From Secundilactobacillus pentosiphilus (GTDB lineage Bacteria; Bacillota; Bacilli; Lactobacillales; Lactobacillaceae): a DNA stretch of 64,000 bases. Under the pieces are notes generated by a model. It ran no database searches. It was not told where the DNA came from and saw only the letters and a list, made by a program, of their open reading frames with translations. The stretch is from the NCBI RefSeq assembly GCF_002217985.1, contig NZ_BCMI01000012.1, positions 16,046 through 80,045 on the forward strand, given 5' to 3'. This document shows positions 52,913 to 60,575 of this stretch, piece after piece. The position numbers and the translations under genes are program-made. How positions within the stretch are numbered: position 1 is the first letter of the stretch; each line of letters begins with the position of its first letter.

Positions 52913-54790
52913 TTATTCAGCGCCCGCAAAGGGAATGCCCAAGGTCACGGGCAGGTTATGCGGATCTAATAAACTAATGTTTAACGGCTGGTTCACCTGC
53001 TGAATGAGTTTCATCTCAGTCTCATAATTGTCGACCAGGTACTGCTGTTGCGGTAAGGCAGCTGCCCAGGACTTAAAGGCATCGTTGTCTACCGCTGAAC
53101 CGTTTACCAGCGCGATCGACTTACCGTGCATCGCATTCAGCAGCTGGCGGTACTGTTCGTTTTCAATGGCACCAACTAGAAAACCAGACTCGTTGAAATT
53201 ATTTTTGACCCACCACTCAGTAAAGCCAGCAATCGTGTCAAACGCCTGTACCTGCATCCCAACGGCGTTCAGCAATTCTACTTGGCTGAGCTTGTCATTT
53301 TCGTAGTGAACGTTCAGTATGCCCAGACCGCTCTGACTGTAATATTCGTCACGGTTCTTCGTCCCGTCATCGTTATAGAACCGGTTAGACGTGAGCTGAC
53401 CTTCCGTGGACATCATACTGCTTTCAGCCAGCCGGCCGTTCTTATAAGAATCAACGCTCTCGATATTCTCGCTGGATGGATAGTAGTGGACTTTAAGTGT
53501 CCAGCCGTTGTCTAACGTCAACGTCCGTTCCGTGTGGTTGGCATTCCATTCATCGTTAACCGCGTCATCAGGCAGCTGATATTTGGCTCCCGGCTGTCCT
53601 TGATGCTGTAAACTATATAACGGGTTGTAAACCGATACGATACCGCCCCTGACCTGCAGCTCATTGGTCCAAGCTGCTATCTGGCTGGTCAAGTTCAGCT
53701 TAAACTGGCTGGTATACAGGCCCACTCGTTCGATGCCGCGCCGCATCATGACTTTGACGACTAACTTCATCTGTTCATATTGGGCCTCGGTGAGATTATC
53801 CATGTCCAAAATAATTTCGGAATCGCTGTCTAACACTAAGCCTTTAACGGGGACCAAAACACCCATCCACTTCTTGATATCAGCGTTAGCGTCAGCCAGC
53901 TCAGCATTCTTCTGATTTAAATTACCCTGCAGTTGCGTCAGTTGCGCCTGGCTGTCGGTCAATTTTTGCGTCATCGCATCAAGCTGCTTGGATGTTTCTT
54001 CATCATCAGAAGCGACCTTAGCCTGAACTTCTTCCAGCTTAGAATTAACCTCACTCAGTTCTTTTTGATCTGCAGTCAGCTTATCCCGAGTAGCTTGCAG
54101 TTGATCTTTCAAGGCCGTCTGCTTCTGATCGACTGCCCGAATGGTGGCTTCGTTTTCCTCACGTTCAGTCTGGTTATTTTTAATGTCATCGCGGTATTGA
54201 TCAGCCAAAGACACAATCGTAGCCGGATCCTTTTCGCTCTTAAACTTCGCCGAGATATCAGTTTCCGCCTGAACCAACTGTTGTTGTTTATGGTTTAGAC
54301 CCGTCAATTCGGCATTGAGCTCCTTCACCTGGCTGATCAGGTTGCCAACTTGGTCCTGATTTTCTTTAATTCGCGCGTTTAATTCAGTCTGCTGCTGAAC
54401 AAATGGGGCTGACGCTTCTGCGCTCGCCTTTTCCATTCTGTCCTGAATATTAGTCACTTGCTGGCCATTATCTTCGACTAGCTTCTGACTAGCCGCGATT
54501 TCTTTGTTCAACTCATCAATACTTGTCTGAATCTCTTTTTGATGATCAAACAGCAAGTCTTGTAACGTTTCCCGTCGAATATTATACTGCTGCGCAATTT
54601 CCGTCAGATTTTGCTTGGCGGTCAATACAGAAGTCACCACCGAAGGGCTGCTGGCGGTGACTTTTGAAGCTTGCACCGGTTCCGTCTGGTTATCGTCATT
54701 TCCAGACTGATTATTTTCTACTGATGCGTTGTCGTTTGTTTTATCGGATTCTTGCTTTGAATTTCCCCGAAATAAATTTCGTAAGCCCAT
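52913..54790 (-). CDS. Cytoplasmic coiled-coil protein with a C-terminal beta-meander domain
   Basis: 625 residues without signal or membrane segments. After a polar N-terminus (1-45) and a short helix-turn-helix-like segment (TEIAQQYNIRRETLQDLL, about 57-74) comes a ~250-residue coiled coil rich in Gln, Lys and Glu (about 78-310). The C-terminal ~300 residues contain tyrosine-spaced beta hairpins (GRLAESSMM, NRFYNDDGTKNRDEYY) that recall the beta-meander part of GtfA/TagE-type glycosyltransferases, but I see no nucleotide-sugar binding half. An enzyme role is therefore doubtful. The ATG at 54790 follows CCAGGAGG. It lies between the two S-layer-type genes. Confidence 0.65.
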   Translation of the reverse strand: MGLRNLFRGNSKQESDKTNDNASVENNQSGNDDNQTEPVQASKVTASSPSVVTSVLTAKQNLTEIAQQYNIRRETLQDLLFDHQKEIQTSIDELNKEIAASQKLVEDNGQQVTNIQDRMEKASAEASAPFVQQQTELNARIKENQDQVGNLISQVKELNAELTGLNHKQQQLVQAETDISAKFKSEKDPATIVSLADQYRDDIKNNQTEREENEATIRAVDQKQTALKDQLQATRDKLTADQKELSEVNSKLEEVQAKVASDDEETSKQLDAMTQKLTDSQAQLTQLQGNLNQKNAELADANADIKKWMGVLVPVKGLVLDSDSEIILDMDNLTEAQYEQMKLVVKVMMRRGIERVGLYTSQFKLNLTSQIAAWTNELQVRGGIVSVYNPLYSLQHQGQPGAKYQLPDDAVNDEWNANHTERTLTLDNGWTLKVHYYPSSENIESVDSYKNGRLAESSMMSTEGQLTSNRFYNDDGTKNRDEYYSQSGLGILNVHYENDKLSQVELLNAVGMQVQAFDTIAGFTEWWVKNNFNESGFLVGAIENEQYRQLLNAMHGKSIALVNGSAVDNDAFKSWAAALPQQQYLVDNYETEMKLIQQVNQPLNISLLDPHNLPVTLGIPFAGAE

Positions 54791-55201
54791 GCTTGTACCT
54801 CCTGGCAAATCGAATTATCTCTATTTTACCATTGATGGCAATCAACTAGATACTTTCGTTTAATTGAATATGATTACTTAAAGTTTGGATCTTTAAAAAC
54901 TCTGTTATGACATTAACTATATCTCACTATGAGTGGGACTTAAAGCTAAAATTTTTTCTAAATACCATTTCTAACGAACCATAATACTACCGCCAGTTAC
55001 TCAAATAATTATTAAAAAGTAGAATGAGATGTTAGAGTCAACGACACGCATAATTAATAGCAATAAACCAATACAAATAGAAATAAAATTGATAAAAACG
55101 AATCCCCTAACTATCAGCCATTATTAGCTGAAAGCTTACTAGCAGGTACTCCGTATAACTGCCTGAGAGTCTCTCATCAATACTAAATATCATAGAACAA
55201 A
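54791..55201. other. AT-rich gene-free region
   Basis: No supported gene, repeat family member or RNA. The only visible structure is a short GAGAGTCTCTC palindrome near 55164. Confidence 0.5.
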
Positions 55202-55232
55202 AAAGACCAACCCCAAGTGGGATTGGTCTTTC
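55202..55232 (-). terminator. Terminator after the main S-layer gene
   Basis: AAAGACCAAtCCCA with TGGGgTTGGTCTTTTTT on the minus strand. Confidence 0.85.
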
Positions 55233-55295
55233 ATGAAGTTAAAAATCAAATCAATACATCTTTAATTTTTAACTACCCGTTATCTAATTTACTTA

Positions 55296-56726
55296 TTAAG
55301 CAAATGGGTTAACTGGGTTAGTTGGGTTAGTGGTAGTTGGTGCACTAACAGTAACCTTTTGAACGTTGTAGTGTGCTTCAAAGGCAGTACCATATTGGCC
55401 AGCCTTAGCTGAAGATGGAGTGTAAACATATTGTGCATACTTTTGTACACCATTTACAGCCGCACCATCTTTAAATACTGGTGACTTCAATTCTTTGTAG
55501 AATGAGCTACCATTCAAGAAGGATAATGCTTGGTCAGAAGTAAATGCAGCACCTTCAGTACCAGTGAACAGAGTTACTTGACCATTAGATGGAGCAAGAA
55601 CAAGCTTTTGAGCTGAGTCAGCATCGGCACGAACGCTGCTATCTGTAGTTGTAGCAAGTTTAACATCTGAGTTTACAGCGCCAGTGTAGCTTACCCAAGC
55701 TGCAACTGCTGAAGGCTTTTGACCATTCTTAACAGCATAAACAGTTACGCTGCCACCGTTCTTAACAGAATTTAACTTGTTAACTGCATCTTTTGTACCA
55801 ACTGTGTAACCAGAACCTTTAAGAGCATCAGTTAACTTAGACTGGAAGTCAGTAGTATACGTACCGTCTGCTTGAACCTTAGCTAAAGCATCAGCACCGT
55901 TGCCAGTTACGCCAGTAGTGTAGTTAAATGAAGCAACTTCGTTACCATTAGCTACATCTTTAACAGTAACAGCTACTTGAGTATCTGGGTTAAGAGCGTT
56001 GTCGTTCTTAACGTTTGATGCCTTGATCCAAGCACCGTCAAGATCCTTAGTAGTAGTACCGTTGCTCAACTTAGTTGAAGCGATTTGGTACCAAGTGTCG
56101 CCTTCACGTGAAGTAGTAACAGCCTTGTTAAAGGTAAATGTAGCACCCTTGTAAGCATCTGTCTTAGCTAAGACAGCGCCGTTAACAACTGCACGGCCAA
56201 CCTTGTAGTTAGTGTATGCTGGTTCCTTGTAGAACAAGGTGTTAGCAGTTGCACTAGTGTCAGCAGTTAAGCTGTATGAATCAGAAGCTTTAGGAGCAGT
56301 AGCGTCCTTAGTAGTAGCGTATGAAACTAAGCCGCCAGCAAAGGCACTAGTACTCTTACCACCGTAAACATAGCCACGGTATTGCTTGTCGTATGAAACG
56401 ACCTTGTAGTAAACTGAACCGCGGTCAGTAGTAACTACGCGGTAAGCACGGAAGTTATCTGAACCGTTCTTTGAAGCAGCTAAGCGCTTTGCAGTTGTTG
56501 TAGTAGCAACAACCTTAGCACCCTTAACAGTACCTGGCTTGCTGTAGATAGCGTTAGTACCAGTTAAGTTAACGTTACGAGTGTTAGCAGCAGTAGTTAA
56601 CACTGTACTTGGTGCAGAAAGCTTTGCATAAGACTTAGCTGAGGCGTTAACACTTGTGCCGGCAACGGCAGCAAATGAAACTGCAGCTAAACCTAAATAA
56701 AGAGACTTCTTTAAACTAGATTGCAT
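55296..56726 (-). CDS. S-layer protein of the L. brevis/buchneri type
   Basis: 476 residues. The N-terminus MQSSLKKSLYLGLAAVSFAA, the signal cleavage at NASAKSYA and the basic, beta-rich wall-binding half (RNVNLTGTNAIYSKPGTVKG, YYKVVSYDKQYRGYVYGGKS) closely follow S-layer proteins of the brevis/buchneri group. The C-terminal half (about 230-476) is the variable self-assembly part, rich in Thr, Ser, Val and Asn. Codon use is restricted (GTA, ACA/ACT, AAC, TAC dominate), as in highly expressed genes. The ATG at 56726 follows GGAGG at 8 bases. A textbook promoter lies at 56774-56802. It would form the paracrystalline outer layer of the cell. Confidence 0.92.
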   Translation of the reverse strand: MQSSLKKSLYLGLAAVSFAAVAGTSVNASAKSYAKLSAPSTVLTTAANTRNVNLTGTNAIYSKPGTVKGAKVVATTTTAKRLAASKNGSDNFRAYRVVTTDRGSVYYKVVSYDKQYRGYVYGGKSTSAFAGGLVSYATTKDATAPKASDSYSLTADTSATANTLFYKEPAYTNYKVGRAVVNGAVLAKTDAYKGATFTFNKAVTTSREGDTWYQIASTKLSNGTTTKDLDGAWIKASNVKNDNALNPDTQVAVTVKDVANGNEVASFNYTTGVTGNGADALAKVQADGTYTTDFQSKLTDALKGSGYTVGTKDAVNKLNSVKNGGSVTVYAVKNGQKPSAVAAWVSYTGAVNSDVKLATTTDSSVRADADSAQKLVLAPSNGQVTLFTGTEGAAFTSDQALSFLNGSSFYKELKSPVFKDGAAVNGVQKYAQYVYTPSSAKAGQYGTAFEAHYNVQKVTVSAPTTTNPTNPVNPFA

Positions 56727-56773
56727 GTAAAATTCCTCCAAACATATATTTATGTAACTCATCAAGCATAAAC

Positions 56774-56802
56774 AGTATACACAATATCCGACCGAATGTT
56801 AA
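56774..56802 (-). promoter_or_regulatory. Main S-layer promoter
   Basis: On the minus strand, TTAACA (-35) and TATACT (-10) are separated by exactly 17 bases. They are placed about 48 bp upstream of the start codon, leaving a leader of roughly 40 bases. Confidence 0.75.
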
Positions 56803-57370
56803 GTAAAATAATTACCGCACCAACTTTCGAACATTGCGTACCGAGTTCTTAACTCTATACAAGAGTCTAACGCAGCCCCCACTTGGGTTCAAGAAAACTG
56901 CTTGAATTGTAGTCACCTTGCAATAATTTCACATATTTGAAACAATTGAAAAAGTGTCTCGAAAGCCTATTCATTCATGTCTTCTAGGCGTCCAAAACGG
57001 ATTCTGTCGCTCTAAATTGTAATATAAGTCATCTGGATATTATTCATATTCGAAATCGATTTCATGCATGAAAATACCGATCAGATACTAACCGCAAAGT
57101 TTAAGAATTCGTTTAAAATAACTGCATTTATTTTATGTAGGCACTTTTTCCGCTTAAGTTTGATTTCTAAAGTTATTATCAGCAACTACTATAGGAAGAC
57201 AACTCATCTAACGAGATGGCCTATCCGATTTACCTTTATGCTATACTTGTTACTAGTATTCAAGTTTATCGTCTTAAGGTGAAGAACGTTCATCTATTCT
57301 ATCAAAATACCAATCAACTTAGATCTACTAAGTAACCGTTTTTACCTATTAATAAGGAGGCCCTTCGTTC
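56803..57370. other. Gene-free region between the S-layer and LysR genes
   Basis: The only frame of note (57064-57282) has no ribosome site and looks spurious. CATGAAAATACCGATCAG at 57067-57084 matches 8985-9002 with one change, and AAAATACCAATCA recurs at 57304-57316, about 55 bp before the LysR start. These may be binding sites. Confidence 0.45.
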
Positions 57371-58273
57371 ATGATTCCCTTTGCTTACCAAGTCTTCAGT
57401 ACCGTCATTCAGGAAGGTACGTTTCAAAAAGCTGCTCTGAAGTTAAACGTTACCCCGAGTGCGGTCAGTCACTCGATCACGCAATTGGAGAACGAACTGG
57501 GCTTCCCCGTCTTCATCCGTTCCCGTGCCGGTGCCGAACTGACACCCAACGGCCGCACGATCCTACCTATTATTCAGGAAATTTTGAACAGCCAGGCCCG
57601 GTTGGAACAGGAAGCCGCTGATATTAACGGTTTAAACGCTGGTTCCATCCGCATCGGCGCGTTCTCATCCGTTTGCATCAACTGGCTGCCACCCATCATT
57701 CAAGCCTTTAAAAAGCAATATCCCGATATCGACATTTCAGTGAGTCAGACTAGCTTTAACGAAATCGTGCAAAACGTTAAAAACGGGACGCTGGATCTCG
57801 GCTTTACCGTGATGCCGGTGAGTGAGAATTTAATCGTGGATACCCTGGTTAAAGACGAAATCTACTGTGTCGCTCCCAAAGGTTTCGAACCCAAAAACAA
57901 GAAGTCCGTTACCCATGAGGATTTAGAAGACCGCGATTTCATCCTGCAATCAGGCGATTACGACCGCGATACTAAAGCTGCGCTGGACTACTACGGTATT
58001 CAGCCTAACTTGATTCATTTTTCCATTGATGACCAGTCGATTGTTGCCATGGTGGAAGCCGGCCTGGGTCTGGGGATTTTACCGGAACTGGCGTTGCAAA
58101 AAATCATCGGCGACGTTGCCGTATATCCGTTTGAGCACCCCTTCTACCGGTCGATTGGGTTAGCAACTTCGGCGGTACAGGCTAAGGCGCCTTCTACTCA
58201 ACGAATGATTGAGACGATTAAGGCGTTTGTGGAGAAGAAGTATCCGGAGGCGCTGTTAGTTCGATCGAAGTAA
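57371..58273 (+). CDS. LysR-family transcriptional regulator
   Basis: 300 residues. The N-terminal winged helix-turn-helix (about 1-62) contains GTFQKAALKLNVTPSAVSHS and is followed by the linker helix and an effector-binding domain (about 88-295) with IRIGAFSSVCINWLPPII and the second-lobe motif GLGLGILPELAL. LysR proteins usually control a divergent neighbour, but the nearest divergent gene is the S-layer gene about 640 bp away, so the target is uncertain. The ATG follows AAGGAGG at 9 bases. It has its own terminator. Confidence 0.94.
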   Translation: MIPFAYQVFSTVIQEGTFQKAALKLNVTPSAVSHSITQLENELGFPVFIRSRAGAELTPNGRTILPIIQEILNSQARLEQEAADINGLNAGSIRIGAFSSVCINWLPPIIQAFKKQYPDIDISVSQTSFNEIVQNVKNGTLDLGFTVMPVSENLIVDTLVKDEIYCVAPKGFEPKNKKSVTHEDLEDRDFILQSGDYDRDTKAALDYYGIQPNLIHFSIDDQSIVAMVEAGLGLGILPELALQKIIGDVAVYPFEHPFYRSIGLATSAVQAKAPSTQRMIETIKAFVEKKYPEALLVRSK

Positions 58274-58302
58274 TTCTTCAATAATACTGAATAAGAAAAT
58301 AC

Positions 58303-58344
58303 AGGACCCGACAACTGTCATTTACAAGGTTGTTGAGTCCTTTT
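58303..58344 (+). terminator. Terminator after the LysR gene
   Basis: AGGACccgACAAC with GTTGTtgaGTCCT around a 13-base loop, followed by TTTT. Confidence 0.7.
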
Positions 58345-58350
58345 GTCATT

Positions 58351-58434
58351 TATGAATAAATCTTGTGCAAATCCGCAAACTTTTGTGAAGTCATAGTATT
58401 TTGCTGGAATGCCTGTAGGCGCAATTGTTATATT
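58351..58434 (+). promoter_or_regulatory. LRR-family upstream box, copy 2, with -10-like hexamer
   Basis: A 57-bp box (58351-58407), from TATGAATA to GTATTTTGCTGG, then exactly 21 bases to TATATT (58429-58434). It shares nearly its full length with copy 3, including GTGCAAAT and CGCAAACTT. Confidence 0.65.
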
Positions 58435-58485
58435 TGAATCACAAAGAATCGTTGTTGCTCACCACAGTCCCCCACAGGAGGTTCT

Positions 58486-60327
58486 ATGATGAAGAAAAAA
58501 GTAAAGTTGTTTAGTAGCGCACTGGCACTCGGAATGTTGCTTGGTACGGGTGCTGGTTCCCTATCGGTGGTCACTCAGCAGGTGCCGGGTACGACCATGA
58601 CAGCAAAGGCGGCTGAAGGCCCAGTTGTGGAATTATCGGAAGATCAGGTTGTTGTTGATGATGATGGTACACTTGTAGATATTAGTCTTGATGAAGAAGA
58701 TATAGAAAGTCTGCTTGCTGGTGGTACCTTAAGTCTCCCAGCAGCAGGAGCTAATCCCATCATTGACGAGGAACCAATACCAATTACGAGTATTGACGCC
58801 AACGCGCTGTCGAAAGCTCGTCTGCAACACACTCCCGGTCTGGAAGATTTCGATGGTCTTAAATCAGTAACATTTGCAGATGATAGCGAAATAACAGATA
58901 TTCGCGAAAGCGCATTTGAAGGCAATCAACTAACTGATATTAAGCTGCCGAAAGGCCTTGAAAATATTGGGCCTAGAGCTTTCAAAGATAACCAGTTAAC
59001 TAGTGTTCATCTCCCTGAAAGCCTGGAAACAATTGAAGACGATGCTTTCCAAAATAATCAGTTAACCAGTATTACACTCCCTGAAAACCTGGAAATAATT
59101 GGATCCCGTTCTTTCGAAAACAACCAGTTAGCCAATGTTACACTCCCTGAAAATCTTGAAACAATTGAACCTGATGCTTTCCGAGATAATAAACTGACAG
59201 ATATTAAATTTCCTGACGCTGTTAAAAGAATTCATGACAGCGCATTTAAGAATAATCAATTAGAAGCGGTTGAATTGACATCTATTGAACACATAGGTGC
59301 GGATGCCTTCTCAAAAAATAAAATTAAAACCGTTTCAATCAATAAAGACCATGAATACATTAACGACCAAGAAGGAACCATTAATAATCCTGATGTCGGA
59401 CACGCCTTCCGTGCACAAAGTTGGGGAAGTTTAACAATGCCTTACAGTCCAACAATTTCAAACGAGGACTTTGCAGGCAAGATTGATTTAACCTACGTTA
59501 TGAACGATCTTGAACTAGGTGCTGAAAGATACTCAGTAGCAAGCATTAGTAATGCTACCAATTTAAGCTGGAATGGTGATCGAGGCGGCATCATAACCGT
59601 GAAATCAGAGGAAGGTGGATCAGCCAATATTGGTCTTGATGTATATCGAAACCATGTAAGTATGTCAGGTTCTGTTAGATTAAACGTTGATCCAGCTAGT
59701 GATGCTGGTGAAAATGGTAATGGTGAAAATGGTAACAACGGTGGCGGTTCCGGCGGTGACAATAGTGGTGGCATAACTCAACCAGATAACAATAATAACA
59801 ATGGCAACAATAACGGCGGCACCACTCAGCCAGATACCGACAACAATAACAATACCACTCCAAGACCCCCAGCAACTCCTGGCACATCTAACAATCATCC
59901 TTACAGTGTTTACGCCACACGGGCAATGCGTCTCCACAAGAACGTTAGCCTGACTAGTCCTACCAAGTCCTACAAGAAACAAAGCCGTGCCAAGGCACCT
60001 AGCTTTAATATTCAGGGCGTAGCTTACGATAAAAACGGTAAGAAGCGCTACAAAGTTAAGGGCGGCTACATCACGGCAAGTTCCAAGTACGTGGCAGACA
60101 GTCACTTCCGCAGTAACAAGGTGAAACGTGTCCGCATCATAGGAAATAAAGTGAATAGCTACAAGGATGTTAAACTTTCCAAAAACCAGAAATTAGGTTC
60201 CTATAAGAAAGGGACTAAGATCAAAGTCAGCCGCATCGTGAAGTACGGTCGTACAACACGGTTCCAGTTACCTAACGGACGTTATATCACTGGTAACAAG
60301 CAGTTGCTGATTATGGATCAGAAGTAA
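58486..60327 (+). CDS. Secreted BspA-type LRR protein with DUF5776-like wall domain (LRR-2)
   Basis: 613 residues. A signal peptide (MMKKKVKLFSSALALGMLLG and on) precedes an acidic N-terminal region (about 45-100) and about seven LRR_5 repeats of ~23 residues (pattern LPENLEIIGSRSFENNQLAN, about 130-280). A beta spacer domain (about 290-400), an Asn/Gly linker (about 405-465) and the basic DUF5776-like domain (from HPYSVYATRAMRLHKNVSLT to NKQLLIMDQK) complete it. The first of two tandem ATGs is used; AGGAGG is 4 bases before it and 7 before the second. The C-terminal ~140 residues are almost the same as in LRR-1 and LRR-3, while the LRR regions differ, so the wall anchor is conserved and the display part varies. 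Confidence 0.88.
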   Translation: MMKKKVKLFSSALALGMLLGTGAGSLSVVTQQVPGTTMTAKAAEGPVVELSEDQVVVDDDGTLVDISLDEEDIESLLAGGTLSLPAAGANPIIDEEPIPITSIDANALSKARLQHTPGLEDFDGLKSVTFADDSEITDIRESAFEGNQLTDIKLPKGLENIGPRAFKDNQLTSVHLPESLETIEDDAFQNNQLTSITLPENLEIIGSRSFENNQLANVTLPENLETIEPDAFRDNKLTDIKFPDAVKRIHDSAFKNNQLEAVELTSIEHIGADAFSKNKIKTVSINKDHEYINDQEGTINNPDVGHAFRAQSWGSLTMPYSPTISNEDFAGKIDLTYVMNDLELGAERYSVASISNATNLSWNGDRGGIITVKSEEGGSANIGLDVYRNHVSMSGSVRLNVDPASDAGENGNGENGNNGGGSGGDNSGGITQPDNNNNNGNNNGGTTQPDTDNNNNTTPRPPATPGTSNNHPYSVYATRAMRLHKNVSLTSPTKSYKKQSRAKAPSFNIQGVAYDKNGKKRYKVKGGYITASSKYVADSHFRSNKVKRVRIIGNKVNSYKDVKLSKNQKLGSYKKGTKIKVSRIVKYGRTTRFQLPNGRYITGNKQLLIMDQK

Positions 60328-60352
60328 ATTAATCTGCTGTAAAAAGTACATG

Positions 60353-60388
60353 AAAAGGCCAACAACAGATTCTTGTTGCTGGTCTTTT
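60353..60388 (+). terminator. Terminator after LRR-2
   Basis: AAAAGGCCAaCAACA with TGTTGcTGGTCTTTT. Confidence 0.75.
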
Positions 60389-60435
60389 GCGTTCTCTGAC
60401 ATGAAAGAGTAAACCAGAAACTGTTACTCCACATC

Positions 60436-60519
60436 TATGAACAAATTACGTGCAAATTCGCAAACTTCTGTGAAGTCATAGTACTTTGCTGGTGAATGAG
60501 ATTGCTGATTTGATATGCT
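60436..60519 (+). promoter_or_regulatory. LRR-family upstream box, copy 3, with -10-like hexamer
   Basis: A 57-bp box (60436-60492), from TATGAACA to GTACTTTGCTGG, then exactly 21 bases to TATGCT (60514-60519), the weakest of the three hexamers. Confidence 0.6.
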
Positions 60520-60575
60520 GGTATTAGAAAATAGTTGAACGAACGAATAAGCCCCCCTTAAGGAGGACCTATATT

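Noticed and set aside
57064..57282. A 72-codon frame before the LysR gene
   Set aside because: No ribosome site and AT-driven composition; overlaps the repeated AAAATACC motif.
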